Of a stretch of 6,240 bases of DNA, positions 1 to 5,552 are shown piece after piece; the stretch's first letter is position 1; every line of letters begins with the position of its first letter. Below the pieces are notes generated by a model, which was not told the DNA's origin, did not search any database, and worked only from the letters and a program-made list of their open reading frames with translations. Source of the DNA: Bordetella parapertussis (GTDB taxonomy: Bacteria; Pseudomonadota; Gammaproteobacteria; Burkholderiales; Burkholderiaceae_B); contig CAMEAW010000165.1 of NCBI GenBank assembly GCA_945911685.1, forward strand, positions 1 to 6,240, given 5' to 3'. A program made the translations under genes and the position numbers.

Positions 1-93
1 CATGCACCAGAGCGTAAAGGCTCGACAAGCCTGATTCGCATTGAAGGGACAGACATGTCTAAAGTTAAGCGTTTTAAATACGACGTGGTGTAA
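1..93 (+). CDS. C-terminal end of an unrecognised protein (5' end outside window)
   Basis: Frame 1 is open from the first base and stops at TAA 91-93, giving 30 residues. They begin HAPERKG and end in a basic, aromatic tail VKRFKYDVV. I do not recognise the family from so short a tail, and no membrane segment or catalytic motif is visible. It ends 11 bp before the stop codon of the convergent Bug gene, which is normal tail-to-tail gene packing, and no terminator hairpin fits in the gap. An in-frame ATG at 55 would give only 12 codons and has no ribosome binding site, so these codons are better read as the end of a longer gene. The last 20 sense bases have a near copy at 1311-1330. Confidence 0.55.
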   Translation, partial: HAPERKGSTSLIRIEGTDMSKVKRFKYDVV

Positions 94-104
94 GTCGAAC
101 GACC

Positions 105-1097
105 TTATTGCGGTTCAAAGCCTGCATCTTTGACCATCTGTTTGAGAAACGGTCGCGTTTTTACCAAATAATCTTGAAATTCTTTAGGTGAACTTGCGAT
201 ACCGGTATAGCCGTTAAAGCGAACGTATTTTTCGTTGAAGTCTGGCGTTTGCATGACCTCAAGTACATCGCGCGCGATCTTATCGACGATCGGTTTTGGG
301 GTACCGGCAGGGGCGACCAACATCATTTTGAAGCTTAAGTCGGTCTGGTTAAAACCTAGTTCGGTGAGTGTCGGTACCTCTGGAAACATCCAATTGCGTT
401 TAGTACCGTTCGTGGCGAGGGGCCGTAAGGTTTTGGCCTCAATTTGCGGTCTGGCTAAGTGGGGTGGCAGCCACGCGCTATCGACCCGTCCGCCAAGCAT
501 GTCGCTGATAATAGGCACCATCCCGTTGTACGGGATGTGATTCATTTTGTACCCCCCCGTCAGGCCTCCCAAGAGCCGCATACGAAATTCTGACGGGCTA
601 CCGACGGCCTCTGAGCCAAAAGTCACCTGTCCTGGCTTAGCCTGAGCCAGCGCCAACAGCTCTTTTAAGCTGTTGATGTTCAGGTCAGGCCTCACCACGA
701 AGAAGGCCAAGCCTTCTGCTAAACGCATAATCGGCTCAAAGTCTGTTTCGGGGTTGTAGTTCAGGCCTTTCCTGAGCAGCGGATTCACTAAAAATGCAGC
801 ATCGCTCGCAATAAAAACGGTGTATCCATCTGGTTTACTTTTAGCAACATACGCAGCCCCGATGGCTTCAGAGCCACCTGATTTATTCTCAACAACAACT
901 GATTGCCCCCACTTTTTTTCTAAGCGGCTTGCCAAAGCACGGCCAAGTAAATCAGTGATACCGCCCGGCGTATACGGGACGACGATTTTGACGGTTTGAG
1001 AAGGGTAGTTTGTCGCGGGATCCGCGGCCTGCACGATGTGAGTCGTGCTTAAAGCGGTCGCTAAGGCGATCAATGAGAAGAGTCTATTGGCTTTCAT
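105..1097 (-). CDS. Bug/TctC-family periplasmic solute-binding protein (tripartite tricarboxylate transporter substrate-binding type)
   Basis: The 330-residue product has the full length and layout of Bug (Bordetella uptake gene) proteins. Residues 1-24 form a Sec signal peptide: basic MKANR, a hydrophobic core LFSLIALATAL, then cleavage near VQA24/A25. The mature start has the family pattern YP (31-32), then VKIVVPYTPGG with P41 and GGITD ending at D49. The central loop MNHIPYNG is at 185-192, followed by DMLGGRVD. VAPAGTPKPIVDKI lies in the C-terminal half. Family members bind small carboxylates or related solutes in the periplasm and deliver them to TctA/TctB membrane partners; no such partners are in this window, so it is an orphan binding protein here. 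The ligand is not predictable. The ATG is preceded by CCGAGACA, a weak GAGA ribosome site about 7 nt upstream. It is divergent from the monooxygenase gene. Confidence 0.93.
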   Translation of the reverse strand: MKANRLFSLIALATALSTTHIVQAADPATNYPSQTVKIVVPYTPGGITDLLGRALASRLEKKWGQSVVVENKSGGSEAIGAAYVAKSKPDGYTVFIASDAAFLVNPLLRKGLNYNPETDFEPIMRLAEGLAFFVVRPDLNINSLKELLALAQAKPGQVTFGSEAVGSPSEFRMRLLGGLTGGYKMNHIPYNGMVPIISDMLGGRVDSAWLPPHLARPQIEAKTLRPLATNGTKRNWMFPEVPTLTELGFNQTDLSFKMMLVAPAGTPKPIVDKIARDVLEVMQTPDFNEKYVRFNGYTGIASSPKEFQDYLVKTRPFLKQMVKDAGFEPQ

Positions 1098-1405
1098 GGC
1101 TGTCTCGGTCAGTTTATATAGATCCGGTTTTTTTACGACACGCTATTTGTGGGGGATCCTGAGTTATAAGAAATAGATTAACGCCTTTTTTATGCTGCAG
1201 TGCCGCAAGGACAGACGTTCGCTGTGAAAAATCAAATTTGTATTCCAAAGTCTGGTGAAACTTGGGCATCTATCAAAATCCGTTTAGACTATAGACACAG
1301 AAGATAGGTGGTTTTAAATACAAAGTGGTGCAGAGGGAAGTGATCTGCCAAACACTTAGTTGTTGAAACAGTCGAATTTAAAACAGCTAGATCGGAGAAA
1401 CAGCA
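1098..1405. other. 308-bp divergent intergenic region
   Basis: This gap lies between the starts of the - strand Bug gene and the + strand monooxygenase gene, so both promoters should be here. I see no convincing -35/-10 pair for either. A TATATA sits about 17-22 bp upstream of the Bug start (complement of about 1114-1119) but has no matching -35. No hairpin terminator or RNA gene is evident. A + strand frame is open from about 1168 to the stop at 1305-1307 but has only a GTG at 1200 as a possible start and no ribosome site, so I do not call it. The segment 1311-1330 nearly copies the 3' end of the first gene. Confidence 0.6.
1394..1397 (+). promoter_or_regulatory. Ribosome binding site of the monooxygenase gene
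   Basis: GGAG sits 8 nt upstream of ATG 1406. It is the clearest Shine-Dalgarno sequence in the window and fixes the start, since the N-terminal dinucleotide-binding motif begins only about 10 residues later. Confidence 0.7.
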
Positions 1406-3022
1406 ATGACTTCAGCAGCACCAGCCTCGCAATATGATGTCGTCGTAATTGGCGCGGGTTTTGCCGGCATGTACACATTACACCGCTTGCGTGAACTCAA
1501 GCTTCGCGTCAAAGTGCTTGAGGCAGGCGACGGCGTCGGTGGCACCTGGTACTGGAACCGCTATCCCGGTGCGCGTTGCGACGTTGAAAGTCTTGAGTAC
1601 TCGTATTCGTTTTCAGATGAGTTGCAACAAGATTGGGAATGGCCAGAGCGCTTTGCCGTGCAGCCAGATATTTTGAAGTACGCTAACCACGTTGCCGATC
1701 GCTTTGATTTACGTCGCGATATTCAATTCAACACGCGTGTGAAAGCTGCAGTGTTTAATCGCCAGACAAACAATTGGACCTTAACGACGACCACGGGTGA
1801 AGTCGTGTCGGCCAACTTCTGCATCATGGCTTCAGGTAACTTGTCACTGCCGCGTGTGCCCGACTTTAAGGGTCTGAATAACTTCAAAGGTAAGTGGTAT
1901 CACACCGGCCAATGGCCACATGAAAAAGTTGATTTCACGGGTAAACGCGTGGGTATCATCGGGACGGGTGCGTCGGGCATTCAAACGATTCCGGTGGTTG
2001 CCAAAGAGGCCAAACATTTGCATGTGTTTCAGCGTACGGCAAACTTTAGCGTGCCCTCTGTCAATCACAAACTAGCACCTGAGGTTGTTAAAAAGCATAA
2101 AGCGAATTACAAGCAGGCGCGTGCTGAGGCAAACAAAACACCTTTCGGGATTTCTGGTTACCCTCCACCAAGCAAAAATGTGCTTGACGATTCTGAAGCA
2201 GACCGCGAAGTGATTTTTGAAAAGAAGTGGAATACCGGCGGCAACATTAGCTTTTTGTATTCGTATAAAGATCTGTTGATCAACAAAGACGCTAACGAGG
2301 CCGTCTCTGAGTTTGTACGTCGAAAAATCCGCACGATCGTGAAAGACGCTAAGGTCGCTGAGATCTTATGCCCTGACGATCATTACATCGGTACGAAGCG
2401 TTTGCCGCTAGATACTGATTATTTTGAAACCTTCAATCGCCCGAACGTCACGCTCGTCGATATCAAAAATGCCCCGATCGTTGAGATCACCGAGAAGGGC
2501 ATTAAAACGACCGAAGGCGAATACGAGTTTGATGCCATCATTTTTGCAACAGGTTTTGATGCGATGACTGGCGCGATTATGGATATCGATATTCAAGTCA
2601 ATGACGGTGCCGAGTTACGCAAGAAATGGTCAGACGGCCCCAAGACCTATCTAGGATTGATGACGGCAGGTTTCCCAAACATGTTGATCATCACAGGCCC
2701 CGGTAGCCCATCGGTTAAAACCAATATGATCTCGGCCATCGAACAACACGTCGATTGGATTTTTGATCTGCTCAAACACGTGAAAGACAAGCAGTACGCG
2801 CGTGTCGAGGCTGACTTGGATGCCGAAGAGAAGTGGGTCAAGCATGTGAATGAGGTGGCCGATTCAACTCTTTATCCATTGGCAAATTCTTGGTATGTCG
2901 GTGCCAACATCCCAGGCAAACCAAGAATCTTCATGCCCTACGTCGCCGGCTTAGATAAATATCGCGTCATCTGCGATCAAGTCGCCGCAGAAGGTTACCG
3001 CGGCATGGTGTTGGCCCGCTAA
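1406..3022 (+). CDS. Baeyer-Villiger monooxygenase (class B flavoprotein, cyclohexanone/phenylacetone monooxygenase-like)
   Basis: The 538-residue enzyme matches the 540-residue class of NADPH- and FAD-dependent Baeyer-Villiger monooxygenases, which use O2 to insert oxygen next to a ketone and make an ester or lactone. Visible motifs, in order: FAD Rossmann GAGFAG 16-21; GGTWYWNRYPGARCD 45-59, an exact fit to the second BVMO fingerprint; FKGKWYHTGQWP 160-171, an exact fit to the FxGxxxHxxxWP fingerprint; NADPH Rossmann GTGASG 186-191; K331-R332 in GTKRLPLDTDYFETFNRPNV, where R332 corresponds to the catalytic arginine of PAMO/CHMO (R337/R329); and DAIIFATGF 376-384. No signal peptide, so cytosolic. 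All diagnostic residues are present and it should be active. The substrate (cyclic, aromatic or linear ketone) cannot be told. A clear GGAG precedes the ATG. An esterase-type gene lies about 2.5 kb downstream and could hydrolyse the product. Confidence 0.96.
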   Translation: MTSAAPASQYDVVVIGAGFAGMYTLHRLRELKLRVKVLEAGDGVGGTWYWNRYPGARCDVESLEYSYSFSDELQQDWEWPERFAVQPDILKYANHVADRFDLRRDIQFNTRVKAAVFNRQTNNWTLTTTTGEVVSANFCIMASGNLSLPRVPDFKGLNNFKGKWYHTGQWPHEKVDFTGKRVGIIGTGASGIQTIPVVAKEAKHLHVFQRTANFSVPSVNHKLAPEVVKKHKANYKQARAEANKTPFGISGYPPPSKNVLDDSEADREVIFEKKWNTGGNISFLYSYKDLLINKDANEAVSEFVRRKIRTIVKDAKVAEILCPDDHYIGTKRLPLDTDYFETFNRPNVTLVDIKNAPIVEITEKGIKTTEGEYEFDAIIFATGFDAMTGAIMDIDIQVNDGAELRKKWSDGPKTYLGLMTAGFPNMLIITGPGSPSVKTNMISAIEQHVDWIFDLLKHVKDKQYARVEADLDAEEKWVKHVNEVADSTLYPLANSWYVGANIPGKPRIFMPYVAGLDKYRVICDQVAAEGYRGMVLAR

Positions 3023-3079
3023 GTCGTTTTCTCGGCTGGTTTTTTGCCAGCAATAAAAGCGGTCACCATACCGACTAGA

Positions 3080-3118
3080 GTCGCCCCTCCAAGTACGGAG
3101 GCGGCGATTTCTTTATTT
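3080..3118 (+). terminator. Possible rho-independent terminator after the monooxygenase gene
   Basis: A GC-rich imperfect stem uses CTCCC (3087-3090 plus the preceding C) and its partner GGAGG (3097-3101). It extends through GTCGC/GGCGAT with one mismatch and one bulge, around the loop AAGTAC. The T-rich stretch ATTTCTTTATTT follows at once. The bulges make it weaker than a textbook terminator. A second, shorter hairpin (GCTGG/CCAGC around a T-rich loop, about 3035-3051) lies upstream but has no T tract. Confidence 0.42.
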
Positions 3119-3178
3119 GGGCAGCTTCAGGGCATAATGCAGTCATCTTTTTCACCAAATAATCGTTAGCTAATTACT

Positions 3179-3682
3179 ATGACCAGAATCGCTAAATTTG
3201 AATGGACCATCACAGGCCTGAAAGTCAATCTTCCCCCTGAGGATGAGATTGATGATGATGAGGATTACGGCAAGATCAGCGATGCGTCTGAGTTATTGCT
3301 GGCAGCAAATGCTGCCTCGGGCCCAGCCGAGCGCAAACGACTCAAGCAGGCTGCCTGGCAGGCGTTACAACCACTGCAGCTTGACGTCAACTATTTCACG
3401 GGTGGCTTATTCAAGAAGCAGGGCTTGTCGCTTGGGCGCAATACGGGTGTCGTTGAAATTGGCTTGACTGAAGATAATACCGAGTGGGCCATGGACGGCG
3501 ATGAAAGCGGCCTGACCTTAAGTGTGACGGTGCGTTTTGAGATGCCGGCTACCCGCGATCTGTCAGACCAGGTCTACCAAGACTGGCTGTCTGAGCATGG
3601 TTGGGAATGGATCGGCCTGGCTTTTGTGGGTGATCTGTATCAGGGCGACAGCGGCACCGATATTGTTTTTTCGTGTGATTAG
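3179..3682 (+). CDS. Acidic cytoplasmic protein of unknown function
   Basis: A 167-residue protein that I do not recognise. The N-terminus (FEWTITGLKVNLPPEDE) leads into a very acidic stretch at about 21-29 (EDEIDDDED). A short Ala/Leu-rich, probably helical part follows (about 36-65). The second half has alternating hydrophobic residues typical of beta strands and several tryptophans (GLTLSVTVRFEMP; SEHGWEWIGLAFVGDLY). There is no signal peptide, membrane segment or metal-binding motif. The ATG at 3179 is the only reasonable start: an in-frame TAG lies 9-12 nt upstream (3167-3169) and no other Met occurs early. No Shine-Dalgarno is visible, so expression may be low. A CATAAT hexamer at 3133-3138 could be a -10 box, but no good -35 is present. 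It sits 156 bp after the monooxygenase, beyond the possible terminator, and 66 bp before the second Bug gene. The acidic character and codon pattern look like a real gene rather than a chance frame. Confidence 0.72.
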   Translation: MTRIAKFEWTITGLKVNLPPEDEIDDDEDYGKISDASELLLAANAASGPAERKRLKQAAWQALQPLQLDVNYFTGGLFKKQGLSLGRNTGVVEIGLTEDNTEWAMDGDESGLTLSVTVRFEMPATRDLSDQVYQDWLSEHGWEWIGLAFVGDLYQGDSGTDIVFSCD

Positions 3683-3684
3683 TC

Positions 3685-3713
3685 TTGAACGACTGACCAT
3701 TGTTCGTTAGCAT
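3685..3713 (+). promoter_or_regulatory. Candidate sigma70 promoter for the second Bug gene
   Basis: TTGAAC (3685-3690) and TAGCAT (3708-3713) each match four of six consensus bases and are exactly 17 bp apart. Transcription would start near 3720, leaving about 29 nt of leader before ATG 3749. Its placement argues against translation from the TTG at 3713. Confidence 0.35.
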
Positions 3714-3748
3714 TGCAGGCAATACCTAAAAATAACCGAGACAACACC

Positions 3749-4729
3749 ATGCACATCCCAACGATTGGCAAACTTGTAATCAAGCAAACGGCAGCAATTG
3801 CCTTGGTTTTAGGCGCCTTAGCTGCACAGGCTCAGTCTTACCCAGAGCGCAGCATCAAACTGGTGATCCCATTCCCACCTGCTGGGGTGACGGATATTGT
3901 GGCCCGAACCATGGCTGCCAAGCTGACGGATGAGCTTGGTCAAACGGTTGTCGCTGAAAATCGCGCCGGTGCGAGTGGGGCGATCGGCGCCGAGGTGGTT
4001 GCTCGTAGCCCTGCTGATGGCTATACCTGGGTCATGGGCAACATCAGCACGATGGCGATTAACCAGTGGACGATGGCCAAGCTTAATTACGATCCTTTAA
4101 AAAGCTTTGATCCCGTGGGCATGGTGGCGGTGCAACCTTTGCTGATTGCAGTACACCCAGCCGTGCCTGCAGCGACCTTGGCCGAGTTAGTGGCCTATGC
4201 GAAAGCTAATCCAGGCAAATTAAATTACGGTACTGCTGGCACTTCGATCCACTTGGCCGTTGAATTTTTTTCTGGGCTTGCCGGCATCAAGATGAATCAC
4301 ATCCCCTACAAGGGTAGTGCGCCGGCGGTGACAGACTTAATGGGCGGGCAGATTCAGGTCTTGTTTGATCCTTTTTCAAGCGTGTATCCGCAAGTGGCCT
4401 CGGGCAAGGTACGTGGCCTGGCAATTACAACGCCTGTGCGCTCAAAAGTTGCGCCCAATATCCCAACAGTGAATGAGTCGGGCTACTCGGGTGTAGACAT
4501 CAGCTCTTGGCAGGGCATCTTGGTGCCCGCTGGCACCCCCAAAGAAATCGTTAAAAAGATTAACGCAGCGATGAATAAAGTCTTGGCATCTGCCGAGGTC
4601 ACTGAAAAGTTTGCTCAGTTTAGTGCCGTGCCAACGCCTTGGACCCCCGAGCAATTCGGTGACTATATCCAAAAAGAGCAAGCCCGCTGGGGCAAGGTTG
4701 CTAAAGATGCTGGGATTAAGCCTGAGTAG
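3749..4729 (+). CDS. Bug/TctC-family periplasmic solute-binding protein, second copy
   Basis: I choose ATG 3749 (326 residues) rather than the in-frame TTG at 3713. The ATG has GAGA 7 nt upstream (CCGAGACA, as in the first Bug gene). It also gives a clean Sec signal peptide: MHIPTIGKLVIK, hydrophobic core AAIALVLGALA, cleavage AQA28/Q29. The mature protein follows the family pattern: YPERSIKLVIPFPPAG from 31, GVTD ending at D49, NRAGASGAIGAEVV, MNHIPYKG at 182-189 followed by DLMGGQIQ, and LVPAGTPKEIVKKI near the C-terminus. It should bind a small organic acid or similar ligand in the periplasm. No TctA/TctB permease genes are adjacent. Y31, P32, P41 and D49 carry the same numbers as in the - strand Bug protein, so the two align almost without gaps at the N-terminus, but they differ enough to suggest different ligands. 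It has its own candidate promoter. Confidence 0.93.
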   Translation: MHIPTIGKLVIKQTAAIALVLGALAAQAQSYPERSIKLVIPFPPAGVTDIVARTMAAKLTDELGQTVVAENRAGASGAIGAEVVARSPADGYTWVMGNISTMAINQWTMAKLNYDPLKSFDPVGMVAVQPLLIAVHPAVPAATLAELVAYAKANPGKLNYGTAGTSIHLAVEFFSGLAGIKMNHIPYKGSAPAVTDLMGGQIQVLFDPFSSVYPQVASGKVRGLAITTPVRSKVAPNIPTVNESGYSGVDISSWQGILVPAGTPKEIVKKINAAMNKVLASAEVTEKFAQFSAVPTPWTPEQFGDYIQKEQARWGKVAKDAGIKPE

Positions 4730-4738
4730 TGTCAAGGG

Positions 4739-4774
4739 GGCCTGCGCTTTAGCTGGATAGGCAAGCCGCAGGTT
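4739..4774 (+). terminator. Hairpin after the second Bug gene, possible weak terminator
   Basis: CCTGCGCTT (4741-4749) pairs with AAGCCGCAGG (4763-4772) with one unpaired base, and two G-T wobbles extend the stem. It begins about 10 bp after the stop codon, a normal place for a terminator. The following bases (TTAGAAAAG) are not a T tract, so it may work poorly or serve to protect the transcript end. Confidence 0.35.
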
Positions 4775-4788
4775 AGAAAAGCCTGATT

Positions 4789-4882
4789 CTGCCGAACCGA
4801 TATTCCCAATCTGCCGAACCGATATTCCCAATCTGCCGGACTGATAATCCGAATCTGCCGGACTGATAATCCGAATCTGCCG
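4789..4882. repeat. Array of four 22-bp tandem repeats in two sequence versions (A, A, B, B)
   Basis: Units lie at 4789-4810, 4811-4832, 4833-4854 and 4855-4876, followed by a 6-base start of a fifth (CTGCCG, 4877-4882). Units 1 and 2 are identical (version A), as are units 3 and 4 (version B). A and B differ at unit positions 7, 10, 15 and 19 (18 of 22 identical). All begin CTGCCG. In version B, bases 5-19 form an imperfect dyad with arms CGGA/TCCG; version A has lost three of those pairs. There are no spacers, so it is not a CRISPR. The array ends two bases before a TATTAT hexamer (4884-4889) and just upstream of the ATPase remnant, so it could be a multi-site operator for that gene. This role is inference. 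Confidence 0.9.
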
Positions 4883-4893
4883 CTATTATGTAG

Positions 4894-5269
4894 TTTATTA
4901 TCAGCGACATACCTCCATTTCCCCGCTTGATTGAGATTCGCATTCGCGAGGCACTGCTCGATACCCCTGTGGTCTTGATCTCAGAGCCGCGTCAGGCCGG
5001 CAAGACCACTCTTGTACGGCATATGGCGGGCGCCACTGTGCTCTGTGTGACCTTAGAGGATGCTGCCTCTTTACCATCGGCTCGCCGAGACCCCGAGGGG
5101 TTTGTGAAAGGTCTATCTAGTGCGGTGATCGATGAAATTCAGCGCGCACCTGAGCTTCTTTTTGCAATCAAGAAGTCTGTCGATCAAGAACGACGGCGAG
5201 CAGATTTTGCCTTTGGGTGAACGTCAGTGGGCAATACCGATTTCTAGTTTATGGGGTGCTGTCGATTGA
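4894..5269 (+). pseudogene. Internally deleted AAA_14/DUF4143-type ATPase gene remnant
   Basis: From TTG 4927 a 97-codon frame runs to TGA 5218-5220. Its sequence is the N-terminal part of AAA_14/DUF4143 ATPases: IREALLDTPVVLIS, Walker A-like EPRQAGKTTL (20-29), LEDA, and Walker B AVIDEIQRAPELL with D69-E70. Full members have about 400 residues. After IKKSVDQERR the expected core-ATPase and DUF4143 parts are missing. In the next forward frame, 5198-5269 reads LPLGERQWAIPISSLW and then stops, which resembles the extreme C-terminus of the same family. So about 280-300 codons appear to have been deleted near 5190-5200, with a frame shift. Other damage: the first Walker A glycine is Glu (E20); the family-like reading continues upstream of the TTG (PPFPRLIE) without a normal start; and the only upstream in-frame ATG (4888) is followed directly by TAG. 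No ribosome site is visible. It is probably non-functional. Confidence 0.82.
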
Positions 5270-5319
5270 CTTGTAGGCTCAAGCCCATCGCGACATCAAA
5301 CAAGAATTCACGGCCCTTT

Positions 5320-5347
5320 GGCAGTATGCTAAATTCAATCAAAATCA
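5320..5347. repeat. Imperfect direct repeat, copy 1
   Basis: The pattern is GGCA, TA, CTAAATT, four variable bases, then CAAAATCA. The same blocks in the same order are at 5505-5529 with three fewer bases. The copies are about 180 bp apart, and the second lies in the hydrolase leader. Confidence 0.45.
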
Positions 5348-5504
5348 TTACAAAAACTGTGATCGGAGACGAGTAAAGAGTGCATCACCGCTGGCTTTGT
5401 CACGACTTTTGTGTCTGAGGCCTTGAGACATGCCGTGGCAAACAGTAGATGCTTGCGCACAGTGTGTTGAGTGTGTGGCTCGCTGACTTACCGTCATTTG
5501 ATAC

Positions 5505-5529
5505 GGCATACTAAATTTTGACAAAATCA
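5505..5529. repeat. Imperfect direct repeat, copy 2, with a 13-bp palindrome
   Basis: This is the second copy of the GGCA-TA-CTAAATT-CAAAATCA block series. It contains the perfect dyad ATTTTG-A-CAAAAT at 5515-5527, centred about 32 bp upstream of the hydrolase ATG. That is a plausible place for an operator, though no regulator gene is in the window. Copy 1 lacks the dyad. Confidence 0.45.
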
Positions 5530-5552
5530 GTTATCAATCAGAGAGTCGCGCC

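Larger units (their letters stand above)
5270..5552. other. Non-coding gap before the alpha/beta hydrolase, with an imperfect direct repeat
   Basis: No credible gene was found on either strand in these 283 bp. Frames are short, lack starts with ribosome sites, and resemble nothing I know. A 17-codon frame beginning ATGCTAAATTC at 5326 (stop 5374-5376) is too short and unsupported to call. The stretch 5320-5347 is partly repeated at 5505-5529, just upstream of the hydrolase. Confidence 0.5.

Noticed and set aside
235..540. + strand open frame inside the first Bug gene
   Set aside because: It lies antisense within a gene with clear family motifs, and its translation shows no domain or ribosome site.
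1262..1289. TTGGGC and TAGACT 17 bp apart as a monooxygenase promoter
   Set aside because: Only three and four of six bases match the consensus, and it lies over 110 bp from the start codon, so it is no better than chance.
1168..1307. Possible small protein in the 308-bp divergent gap
   Set aside because: The only plausible start is a GTG at 1200 without a ribosome site, and the translation resembles nothing known.
1844..2845. Several short - strand open frames under the monooxygenase gene
   Set aside because: They are antisense shadows of a well-conserved coding sequence, without family resemblance or translation signals.
3713..3748. TTG at 3713 as the start of the second Bug protein
   Set aside because: It would place 12 polar residues before the signal peptide and overlap a candidate -10 box. 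The ATG at 3749 has a ribosome site and gives a normal signal peptide.
4442..4831. - strand open frame of 129 codons across the Bug gene end and the repeat array
   Set aside because: It is mostly antisense to the Bug coding region, starts inside the tandem repeats and shows no recognisable domain.
4789..4882. CRISPR array
   Set aside because: The units abut directly with no spacers, there are only four, and no cas genes are present.
5326..5376. Short leader-peptide-like frame upstream of the hydrolase
   Set aside because: Sixteen residues, no ribosome site, and no run of regulatory codons or attenuator hairpin nearby.
5518..5523. Perfect TTGACA as a -35 box for the hydrolase
   Set aside because: No -10-like sequence follows at 15-19 bp; that position falls on the ribosome binding site.
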